Assembly (NCBI GenBank): GCA_964401855.1 | Contig: CAYOAF010000064.1 | Coordinates: 1 to 30,345, forward strand | Length of the DNA: 30,345 bases | Direction: 5' to 3' | DNA from: CAJWBT01 sp964401855 | GTDB taxonomy: Bacteria > Chloroflexota > Dehalococcoidia > Lucifugimonadales > UBA3495 | Part shown: in pieces, positions 24,015-30,345 of the stretch | Position numbering within the stretch: position 1 is the stretch's first letter | Layout: each line of letters opens with the position of its first letter | Program-made: the position numbers and the translations under genes | Notes under the pieces: generated by a model | Seen by the model: only the letters and a program-made list of their open reading frames with translations | Told to the model about the DNA's origin: nothing | Databases searched by the model: none

Positions 24015-25022
24015 ATGGGACGCAGCGGTATGACGGGTGTTTGGCTGGTGGCCTTTCTCGCCCTGGCCGTGCTGTTGGCAGCGTGCGGCACCAGGGACGG
24101 TGGTGGAAGGGCCATCAACATTGACGGGTCCAGCACCATCTTCCCCATCACCGAGGCGGTGGCCGAGGAGTACGGCATCCTCACCGGCGGATCGATTCGG
24201 ATCACCGTGGGTGTGTCCGGCACAGGCGGCGGCTTCAAAAAGTTCTGCAACAACGAAACGGACATCTCCGACGCCTCCCGGCCCATCAAGGCCAGCGAGG
24301 TGGAGATGTGTGCCCGGAACAGGGTGGAGTACGTGGAGCTTCCCGTGGCGGTGGACGGCTTGACCGTAATGGTTCAACCGGACAACGGCTTTGCCCAGTG
24401 TGTTACCGTTGAGGAGCTTCACACGATGTGGGCGCCCGAGGCGGAGGATGAGGTAACCCATTGGAACCAAGTGCGCCCGGGCTGGCCCGACAAGCCCCTC
24501 AACCTCTACGGGCCGGGCGTGGACTCGGGCACCTTCGACTATTTTACCGAAGTGGTAAACGGGAAGGCCCAGGCATCGCGGGGCGACTATACCGCCAGCG
24601 AGGACGACAACGTACTGGTGCAGGGAATCTCGGGGGACAAGAATAGTCTCGGGTTCTTCGGCTACGCCTATTACACCGAGAACGCTGACCGGCTAAAGGC
24701 CGTCACCGTTGATGGCGGCGCCGGATGCGTCGGTCCTTCCGACGAGACAATCGGCGACGGGACCTACCACCCCCTTTCCCGCCCGCTGTTCATTTACGTT
24801 CGCCAAGAAGCCGGGGACCAGGCCTACATAAAGGAATTCGTGCGCTACTATCTGAGCGAAGAAGGCTGGAAACTGACCGCCGAGGTGGGCTACATACCGT
24901 ACCCGCCCCAGGTGTATGAGCTGGCATTGGCCCGGTTCGAGAACAGCCGCACCGGCACCCTCTTCGGCGGCGGCGCCCCGCAGCGTGGCTCGGTCGAGGA
25001 GGTCCTGGCCGCCAACCAGTGA
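24015..25022 (+). CDS. pstS: Phosphate ABC transporter substrate-binding lipoprotein PstS
   Basis: This is a secreted phosphate-binding protein of 335 residues anchored as a lipoprotein. The N-terminus has MGRSGMTGVW, a hydrophobic stretch LVAFLALAVL, and the lipobox LAAC with Cys24. The mature part has IDGSSTIFPITEAVAEEYG, VSGTGGGFKKFC, DISDASRPIK and GPGVDSGTFDYF, the segments that close around phosphate. It captures phosphate outside the membrane and delivers it to PstC/PstA. The ATG at 24015 follows AAAGGGAG closely; ATG 24030 is a possible alternative that still keeps the signal sequence. A much longer frame open from 23790 runs through the MITE copy and is not credible. First gene of the pst operon. 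Confidence 0.93.
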   Translation: MGRSGMTGVWLVAFLALAVLLAACGTRDGGGRAINIDGSSTIFPITEAVAEEYGILTGGSIRITVGVSGTGGGFKKFCNNETDISDASRPIKASEVEMCARNRVEYVELPVAVDGLTVMVQPDNGFAQCVTVEELHTMWAPEAEDEVTHWNQVRPGWPDKPLNLYGPGVDSGTFDYFTEVVNGKAQASRGDYTASEDDNVLVQGISGDKNSLGFFGYAYYTENADRLKAVTVDGGAGCVGPSDETIGDGTYHPLSRPLFIYVRQEAGDQAYIKEFVRYYLSEEGWKLTAEVGYIPYPPQVYELALARFENSRTGTLFGGGAPQRGSVEEVLAANQ

Positions 25023-25028
25023 TCCGTC

Positions 25029-25048
25029 GGCCCGGACCCCGTCGGGCC
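25029..25048 (+). promoter_or_regulatory. Hairpin between pstS and pstC
   Basis: GGCCCG (25029-25034) and CGGGCC (25043-25048) form a GC-only 6-bp stem with an 8-nt loop 6 nt after the pstS stop. There is no T run. It could stabilise the pstS message or reduce read-through, which would give the usual excess of binding protein over permease. Confidence 0.45.
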
Positions 25049-25051
25049 TAC

Positions 25052-25080
25052 TTGTAAACTCGGTAGCGTGGACTTATCCT
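25052..25080 (+). promoter_or_regulatory. Possible internal promoter before pstC
   Basis: TTGTAA (25052-25057) and TATCCT (25075-25080) are 17 nt apart with four consensus matches each. It lies 65 nt before the pstC start and could provide separate transcription of pstCAB. Confidence 0.3.
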
Positions 25081-25144
25081 TGTATGGGGGGTTCGCGGAC
25101 CCTCCCCGCAGGCAACGACCCCCTCTGAGGAACGGGAGACAACC

Positions 25145-26095
25145 TTGGCAAGGGATGAACCGATCGGCCAACAGGCCGCCGCCGCGGACTTGCGCCGGTC
25201 CTTCCGGCCGAAATGGCGAAAGCTCCTCCCAGAACGCATTGCTCGGACTGTTCTCTTTTTCTGTAGTGCCGTTTCGATCTTGACCACGGCCGGCATCGTC
25301 TTTGTACTGATATTCGAGGCCTTCCAGTTCTTCAAAGAAGTTTCTGTCCTCGAATTTTTAACCGGCACCAAATGGACGCCGCTCTTCGCCTCGAAGCACT
25401 TCGGTGTGCTGGCGCTGGTCGCGGGCACCACGCTGGTGGCGATCGGAGCGATGGTGGTGGCGCTGCCCCTGGGGCTTTTGAGCGCCATATACCTTAGCGA
25501 GTATGCGCCGGACCCCTTCCGGCGGACCGTGAAGCCGGTCCTAGAGATACTGGCCGGAATCCCCACGGTAGTTTACGGGTACTTCGCGCTATTGTTCGTG
25601 ACGCCGCTGCTGCGGGGAATCTCCGAGGACATCGCCGTCTTCAACGGCCTCAGCGCCTCCATCGTCATGGGCATCATGATTCTGCCCATGGTCTCCAGCC
25701 TCAGCGAAGACGCCATGCGCGCCGTGCCCCGCAACTTGCGGGAGGGGGCCTACGCCCTGGGGGCCACGAAACTGGAGGTCTCCACCGGAGTGGTCATCCC
25801 GGCAGCCCTGTCGGGAATCGTGGCATCCTTTATCCTGGCTGCCTCTCGGGCCATCGGGGAAACGATGATCGTGACCATCGCGGCCGGTCAGAACCCCAGC
25901 TTTACCCTCAACCCGCTGGTCCCTATCGAGACCATGACCGCCTACATCGTGCAGGTAAGCCTGGGGGACACGCCGACGGGCACCCTGGAATACAAGACGA
26001 TCTTCGCGGTGGCGCTGAGCCTGTTTGCCATTACCCTGCTGATGAATCTGCTGAGCCAGTACGTGGTGCGCCGGTTCCGGGAGGCCTACGAGTAA
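25145..26095 (+). CDS. pstC: Phosphate ABC transporter permease PstC
   Basis: This permease has 316 residues and about six membrane helices. The first helix is TVLFFCSAVSILTTAGIVFV (about 35-54), followed by the extracytoplasmic part with LEFLTGTKWTPLF, which is typical of PstC. The EAA loop that contacts PstB is LREGAYALGATKLEVSTGVV, and the SRAIGETMIV helix follows. With PstA it forms the phosphate channel. The start codon is TTG, preceded by GGGAGA at 6 nt; no in-frame ATG is near. The stop overlaps the next start (TAATG), so translation of pstA is probably coupled. Confidence 0.93.
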   Translation: MARDEPIGQQAAAADLRRSFRPKWRKLLPERIARTVLFFCSAVSILTTAGIVFVLIFEAFQFFKEVSVLEFLTGTKWTPLFASKHFGVLALVAGTTLVAIGAMVVALPLGLLSAIYLSEYAPDPFRRTVKPVLEILAGIPTVVYGYFALLFVTPLLRGISEDIAVFNGLSASIVMGIMILPMVSSLSEDAMRAVPRNLREGAYALGATKLEVSTGVVIPAALSGIVASFILAASRAIGETMIVTIAAGQNPSFTLNPLVPIETMTAYIVQVSLGDTPTGTLEYKTIFAVALSLFAITLLMNLLSQYVVRRFREAYE

Positions 26096-26979
26096 TGGCC
26101 GCGATCGCTCCCTCTGATTTCAGGAAGAGGATGGCCCGGCGCAAATGGCAGGGCCGGGTGTTTCATGGATTGTGCCTGCTGGCCGTGGGTATTGCCCTCG
26201 CCATGCTGGCCGTGCTGTTGATCTACATCGTATCCCAGGGTTGGTCCAGGGTTAACTGGAGCTTTATCACCAGCTTTCCATCCCGGCATCCCGACCGGGC
26301 CGGCATCCAGGCCGCGTTGCTGGGTAGCATCTACCTGGTGGCCATCGCCGGGACAGCGTCCTTCGTGTTGGGGGTGGGAGCCGCAATTTACCTGGAGGAG
26401 TACGCCGCCCGCAGCCGGTTCGCCCGGATCGCGCAGATCAACATCTCCAACCTGGCCGGTGTTCCGTCCATCGTCTATGGGATACTGGGGTTGGAGGTGT
26501 TCGTCCGCAGCATGGACCTGGGCAAGAGCGTTCTGGCCGGCGGGCTCACGCTGGCGCTCTTGATTCTACCCATCATCATCATCGCCGCCGAAGAGGCCAT
26601 CCGCGCCGTGCCGCCATCCCTTCGTGAGGGCGCCTTTGGCTTGGGGGCAACCCGGTGGCAGACCATCTGGCACCTGGTGTTGCCCCAGGCCTTCCCGGGC
26701 ATTCTGACCGGGGTGATTCTGGCAGTGAGCCGGGCCATCGGAGAGACCGCTCCTCTCATCGCCATGGGCGCGTTGACCTTCGTGCCCTTCGCGCCCGACG
26801 GCCTACTCAGCCGGTTCACGGCGCTGCCAATCCAGATTTTCAACTGGACTTCCCGTCCTCAGGCCGGGTTCCACGAAGCCGCTGCCGCCGGTATTATTGT
26901 ATTGCTGGCCGCCCTGATAATCATGAATGGGGCGGCGGTAATCGTCCGGAACAAGTTTCAAGGACCAAGCGCAAGGTGA
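26095..26979 (+). CDS. pstA: Phosphate ABC transporter permease PstA
   Basis: This permease has 294 residues and about six membrane helices. The first is GLCLLAVGIALAMLAVLLIY (about 24-43). Characteristic segments are AAIYLEEYA, GVPSIVYGILGLEVFV, the EAA loop LREGAFGLGATRWQTIWHLV and SRAIGETAPLIAMGAL. It pairs with PstC in the membrane. Its ATG shares one base with the pstC stop. The gene ends 3 nt before pstB. Confidence 0.94.
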   Translation: MAAIAPSDFRKRMARRKWQGRVFHGLCLLAVGIALAMLAVLLIYIVSQGWSRVNWSFITSFPSRHPDRAGIQAALLGSIYLVAIAGTASFVLGVGAAIYLEEYAARSRFARIAQINISNLAGVPSIVYGILGLEVFVRSMDLGKSVLAGGLTLALLILPIIIIAAEEAIRAVPPSLREGAFGLGATRWQTIWHLVLPQAFPGILTGVILAVSRAIGETAPLIAMGALTFVPFAPDGLLSRFTALPIQIFNWTSRPQAGFHEAAAAGIIVLLAALIIMNGAAVIVRNKFQGPSAR

Positions 26980-26982
26980 TAA

Positions 26983-27756
26983 TTGCAGCAGGCTGATCCA
27001 ATACTGCGGACCGAAGACCTGTGCGTGTACTACGGCCCCAAGCGGGTGGTAACCGATGTCACTCTCGATTTTCTTCGCAACCGGATCACCGCCATCATCG
27101 GGCCGTCCGGCTGTGGCAAGAGCACCCTCCTCCGGTGCCTCAACCGCATGAACGACCTGATTCCCACCTTTGGCCTGTCGGGCAAGGTGTTGTTCGAAGG
27201 GCAGGACCTGTACGCTCCGGGGGTGGACCCAACCGAGATACGCTACCAGATCGGCATGGTTTTCCAGCGGCCCAACCCTTTCCCCAAGAGCATCTACGAT
27301 AACGTTGCTTTCGGCCCCCGCATCAACGGTTTCCAAGGCGCCCTGGCCGAGCTGGTGGAGCGGTCCCTGCGCCGGGCCGCCCTGTGGGATGAGGTCAAGG
27401 ACCAGCTCAAGGGGAGCGCCCTGGCCCTGTCCGGCGGCCAGCAGCAGCGGCTCTGCATCGCCCGGGCCCTGGCCGTCGAACCCAGGGTCATCCTCATGGA
27501 CGAGCCGTGCTCCGCCTTGGACCCCATCGCCACACTGGCCATCGAGGAGTTGATGCGGGAGTTATCGGAGGGGTATTCGATCATCATCGTGACCCACAAC
27601 ATGCAGCAGGCCGCGCGGGTATCGAACTACACCGCGTTCCTTATGGCCACCCAGGACCGGATTGGCGAACTGATCGAGTACGACGAGAGCCGGCAGATAT
27701 TCACCAACCCAAAGGACGAGCGGACTGAGGCCTACATAACCGGCCGATTCGGCTAA
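26983..27756 (+). CDS. pstB: Phosphate ABC transporter ATPase PstB
   Basis: This ATPase has 257 residues. Walker A is GPSGCGKST (about 44-52), the Q-loop lies in GMVFQRPNPFP, the signature is LSGGQQQR, Walker B is VILMDEPCSALDP, and the switch His lies in VTHNMQQAARVSNY. All catalytic elements are intact. It drives phosphate import through PstC/PstA at the cytoplasmic face. The start is TTG with AAGGTGAT upstream. The operon order is pstS-C-A-B; no phoU, phoB or phoR follows within the window, although phoU commonly comes next. No Pho-box-like direct repeat was recognised upstream. Confidence 0.95.
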   Translation: MQQADPILRTEDLCVYYGPKRVVTDVTLDFLRNRITAIIGPSGCGKSTLLRCLNRMNDLIPTFGLSGKVLFEGQDLYAPGVDPTEIRYQIGMVFQRPNPFPKSIYDNVAFGPRINGFQGALAELVERSLRRAALWDEVKDQLKGSALALSGGQQQRLCIARALAVEPRVILMDEPCSALDPIATLAIEELMRELSEGYSIIIVTHNMQQAARVSNYTAFLMATQDRIGELIEYDESRQIFTNPKDERTEAYITGRFG

Positions 27757-28355
27757 GTGCGCCGGCATAACCTGTTTGACGAGGGCCGTCACCTCAACAA
27801 ATGGCGCTCGGCAACGGCCCTGCCAATCCCGGCGAGAACTGAAATCATGTACTGGCGCCCGTTTCCTTTCTCGTAGCGCCTCTCCGGGGCGGGCCAAATC
27901 ATAGAGCATGTTCGGCGGAAGACTTGGGGGGCGGCATACCTAAGGTGTCCGCCATGTCTCCGAACAACCGTCCACCATGCGTGGAGCACGCAGAGGCCAT
28001 TCGGCAGCTCCAAAGGGGGACACTCTTGGTCCTTCGACAGGCTTCCAACGAACTGTCGAATTTCGCCACAGTTCGTTCCCGTGGAATCGCCCGGAGGGGC
28101 GTAACGGTGCTCAGGACGATCGGAATATTGACAAGCGCGGGACGGGTGAAATTCCCCCGTTCGTGGTGAGCTTGTCGAACCACCACGGCTGGATACCGGA
28201 TTGGCTCTCAGTCAGCTTGGTTTTGACCGGACTGACAATCATCAGTGACGGTTTGACTGAGTGCCAGCCCATCCCTAGCGCAAAAACACTCTTGAGTAAG
28301 GGGCGCCTTCACACCGCAATCAGGTGCCCGCTACCGCGATCGATCTCCTCCACCC
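27757..28355. other. Intergenic region after pstB
   Basis: No credible gene is seen in this 600-bp gap. Open frames overlap on both strands and match nothing I know; phoU is not here. The region contains the dispersed repeat at 28026-28189. Confidence 0.5.
28026..28189. repeat. Dispersed repeat of the 'CCTTCGACAGGCT' type, paired arms
   Basis: TGGTCCTTCGACAGGCTT (28027-28044) and GTGGTGAGCTTGTCGAACCA (28162-28181) are partly complementary and lie about 120 nt apart. Both resemble ends of a common intergenic repeat family found in many GC-rich bacteria. The unit may be a degenerate MITE or two solo ends; its borders are not sharp. Confidence 0.5.
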
Positions 28356-28384
28356 TTCCCTGCCCTGGGTGGCTCCTGTATAAT
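28356..28384 (+). promoter_or_regulatory. Candidate promoter with consensus -10 box
   Basis: A perfect TATAAT (28379-28384) follows TTCCCT (28356-28361, poor -35) by 17 nt. It lies about 150 nt before the ATG at 28537 and is the best candidate for that gene. Confidence 0.4.
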
Positions 28385-28536
28385 TAATCTGCGGGTGCCG
28401 GTGCCCGCGGCCTGCCGGCTGAAACAGGGGCGATACCAGGCATTCCGGGTGAGAAGGGTCCGTTTGGGAGCGCTCTTTCACCCGCTCCGGGAAATGATGA
28501 TGTTTTCGGGTTGGGAGTTCGAACTCCGGAGGGGTC

Positions 28537-28941
28537 ATGCCTGAAAAGTACCGGGATGAGATCGAAGAGATACTGAAAAGGGCCGGAGAGGCGGCGCCGC
28601 CCGGCAACTCTATTGGGGAGGCGGAAGGGCGCCAGGAGGACCGGCCACGAAAGGGCCGGCCGGACAGGCAGGCCCCGGCGGCGTGGAGCGGCGCCAACCG
28701 GAACTGGCCCTCGCTGACCCCAGGAAAGATCCTGGTGGCCGGGCTGATACTTTTCGTGGTGGCGGCCTTCCTCGGGCTGGGCCCTCTGATTTGGGTCGGT
28801 CTGATACTATTGGTTGTAGCCTATCTCCTCTTCTTTGTCTCACCCCGGTCCATCTCTCATGAGAAAAGGTGGCGAGGCCGGCCGGTGGACGAAGCCAGTT
28901 CTACTGCCTTAGACCGTTTCAAGCGCTGGCTGAAGAAATAG
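28537..28941 (+). CDS. Small hypothetical membrane protein with cytoplasmic N-terminus
   Basis: The protein has 134 residues. The N-terminus MPEKYRDEIEEILKRAGEA is a short acidic amphipathic helix, followed by a disordered, charged linker rich in Gly, Arg and Pro (about 20-60). Two close membrane helices follow, ILVAGLILFVVAAFLGLG (about 65-82) and IWVGLILLVVAYLLFFVS (about 85-102), then a basic tail ending RFKRWLKK. Proteins of this build occur in Chloroflexota and are unnamed; no function is known to me. GGAGGGGTC precedes the ATG. A terminator lies about 60 nt after the stop, so it is monocistronic. Confidence 0.75.
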   Translation: MPEKYRDEIEEILKRAGEAAPPGNSIGEAEGRQEDRPRKGRPDRQAPAAWSGANRNWPSLTPGKILVAGLILFVVAAFLGLGPLIWVGLILLVVAYLLFFVSPRSISHEKRWRGRPVDEASSTALDRFKRWLKK

Positions 28942-28998
28942 ACGCCGTTCCCCGGAATGGGGCATCTTCCTCGCCGTCTAACGAGCTCCGCGAGGGTC

Positions 28999-29026
28999 CC
29001 CTCCTGGGAAGGGAGGGCATTTTTTT
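28999..29026 (+). terminator. Rho-independent terminator
   Basis: CCCTCC (28999-29004) and GGAGGG (29012-29017) pair around a 7-nt loop and are followed by a run of seven T (29020-29026). This is a standard intrinsic terminator for the small membrane protein gene. Confidence 0.65.
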
Positions 29027-29229
29027 GGTCCGCCGGCGTCTCGTTGGCGGGCTTGGCCGCAGGCCTCCGATATGATGCCCCGTCGGAGCCTATCCGAATG
29101 CCATCCTCCGTCACAGGACCGGAGCCGGCCTGCTTCGAAGCCACCGGATGGGGGTTTCTTGGTCCCTTGAATGGGCAAGCCTCAGGGACATGCCGGGAGA
29201 CCTCTTTGAGGTGGAGTGGCTTGGAGTTT

Positions 29230-30216
29230 TCACCGGCCGCTCAGGTACTCCCGGATCATTAGGGCCGCGGTGGCTCCCTCGCCCGCCGCCGAAGCTACCT
29301 GCTTGGTGCTACCCGTGCGGCTATCACCCGCGGCGAACACTCCAGGTATGTTGGTCTCCAAGGTCCGGCTCGTCTTGATGAAGCCCCTGTCGTCCAGGTC
29401 GACGATGTCCTTGAGGAAGCCGGTGTTGGGCTTGAGGCCGATAAATAAGAACGCCCCCGCGGCATCGAGGTCCCAGGTCCGGTCCGTACGCTCGTCCTTG
29501 AGCATCACCGAGTTCAGCTGGTATTTGCCATTGAACTCGGCCACTGAGGTGTTGGTCAGGACCAGGATCTTCGGGTCGCTGTTGGCCCGCTCGACCAGAA
29601 CCGGGCTCGCTTTGAGCTGGCCGCCCCGCTCCAAAATCGTGACCTTATCGGCGAACTTGGTTAGCGAGATGCCCTCCCGTACGCCGCTGTTCCCGGCACC
29701 CACCACCACCACTTGTTTGCCCCTGTAAGAAGGGCCGTCGCAAGTGGCGCAGAAGTGGACCCCTGCGCCGATGAACCGCGCCTCTCCGGGGACATCCAGC
29801 CGGCGGTAGGTTGAACCCACAGCCAGGAGCAGCGCCTTGGAGCAGTACTCGTCTCCCATCGATGTTCGGACCAGGATATACCCGTTGGGGTCCGGGCCGA
29901 TGGAGGTGACCTCCTGACCGACCAGCGCTTCCACGCCGAATCGCTGGGCTTGGCGCGCAAGCCGGTCGGCGAACTCGGCGCCGTCGATTCCCTCGGGAAA
30001 GCCGGGAACGTTCTCCATGTTTTCGGTGATGCCCGCCTGGCCGCCCAGCGCACCCCGGTCGACCACCAAGGTGGAGATGTCCTCCCGCGCCAGGTACAGG
30101 GCAGCAGTGAGTCCGGCTGATCCCCCACCTACTATGATAGCGTCATAGTAGGTGAACTTGGCCTCGACACCGAGGCCCAATTTAGCCGCCAACTCTTGCG
30201 GACCCGGGTTGATCAT
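29230..30216 (-). CDS. Thioredoxin reductase-like flavoprotein
   Basis: The protein has 328 residues. The FAD-binding loop is GGGSAGLTAALYLARE (30-45), the redox motif is CATC (Cys156, Cys159) in GVHFCATCDGPSYRG, the pyridine nucleotide loop is GAGNSGVREG (173-182), and the C-terminal FAD motif is NIPGVFAAGDSRTG. It would transfer electrons to thioredoxin or a similar small thiol protein in the cytoplasm. The usual HRRxxFRA motif that binds the NADPH phosphate reads ERGGQLKA, so NADH or another donor is possible. An N-terminal extension of about 22 residues (MINPGPQELAAKLGLG) precedes the FAD domain. The upstream binding site is weak (AGGCTCAC). It may recycle the peroxiredoxin system at 23231. 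Confidence 0.9.
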   Translation of the reverse strand: MINPGPQELAAKLGLGVEAKFTYYDAIIVGGGSAGLTAALYLAREDISTLVVDRGALGGQAGITENMENVPGFPEGIDGAEFADRLARQAQRFGVEALVGQEVTSIGPDPNGYILVRTSMGDEYCSKALLLAVGSTYRRLDVPGEARFIGAGVHFCATCDGPSYRGKQVVVVGAGNSGVREGISLTKFADKVTILERGGQLKASPVLVERANSDPKILVLTNTSVAEFNGKYQLNSVMLKDERTDRTWDLDAAGAFLFIGLKPNTGFLKDIVDLDDRGFIKTSRTLETNIPGVFAAGDSRTGSTKQVASAAGEGATAALMIREYLSGR

Positions 30217-30345
30217 GTGAGCCTGTATTTCCCATTTAGGATAAAAGTGTGATGCGATAAAGCGACAACGTTCTTACTTTTACAGTCCCCGCATGAACTC
30301 TTTGCCAGTATGTCAGCTATAATACACCCATATAATCACCTATTA
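30217..30345. other. AT-rich right edge, promoter region
   Basis: This is an AT-rich 129-bp upstream region of the reductase gene. TATAAT occurs on the plus strand at 30318-30323 with no good -35 box. On the minus strand no pair of boxes is convincing. No gene is visible before the window ends. Confidence 0.35.

Noticed and set aside
1..30345. CRISPR array, rRNA operon, complete tRNA or phage module
   Set aside because: No regularly spaced direct repeats, rRNA segments, complete tRNA cloverleaf or phage structural genes were seen.

Overview
The window reads as a GC-rich bacterial chromosome segment that looks accessory and lightly decayed. The gene types suggest a heterotrophic Chloroflexota (Dehalococcoidia/SAR202-like) organism. 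They include scattered acyl-CoA catabolism genes, paralogous one-domain MaoC-type hotdog proteins, a GlcG/HbpS protein, a CCG-domain (HdrB-like) protein, a leaderless gamma-glutamyltransferase and a small 'MPEKYRDEIEEIL' membrane protein. The taxonomic call is an inference from gene character; there is no rRNA or marker gene here.

Layout. 0.4-5 kb: thiolase (-), an IS3-family remnant (-), a C-terminal-domain-only ArsR-like regulator (-), a GlcG/HbpS protein (+) and a crotonase-fold enzyme (+). 4.9-11.6 kb: a ThDP-dependent decarboxylase/synthase (-), a DapA-family lyase/synthase (+), a GNAT acetyltransferase (+), then a MaoC-like protein and acyl-CoA dehydrogenase (+), with a second, about two-thirds identical MaoC-like paralogue facing the other way. 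11.9-17.7 kb: a stand-alone 10-formyltetrahydrofolate hydrolase-type protein (-), an orphan DppB-type permease (+), a TA-flanked MITE-like element, a broken PPi-type phosphofructokinase (+), a short-chain dehydrogenase (+) and a tandem-domain rhodanese (-). 17.9-19.1 kb is a degraded stretch with a broken helix-turn-helix gene. 19.1-23.7 kb: a small membrane protein, an HdrB-like protein, gamma-glutamyltransferase and a divergent peroxiredoxin. 23.7-27.8 kb: a second copy of the MITE-like element and a pstS-pstC-pstA-pstB phosphate uptake operon without phoU. 28.5-30.3 kb: a small membrane protein and a thioredoxin-reductase-like flavoprotein.

The most notable observation is the rhodanese at 16859..17689 (-). 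Its catalytic cysteine codon, in the conserved CQGGIRA loop, is an in-frame TGA. The reading frame continues for 41 further codons that match the normal rhodanese C-terminus, and a bulged stem-loop with G residues at its tip begins 5 nt after the TGA. No other lesion is present and a near-consensus promoter lies upstream. This fits a selenocysteine-containing sulfurtransferase; a single nonsense mutation is the main alternative.

The lipid/acyl-CoA genes (thiolase, crotonase, MaoC pair, acyl-CoA dehydrogenase, SDR) are spread over several independent transcription units rather than one operon. The only clear multi-gene operon is pst. At least five different palindromic repeat types sit between genes.
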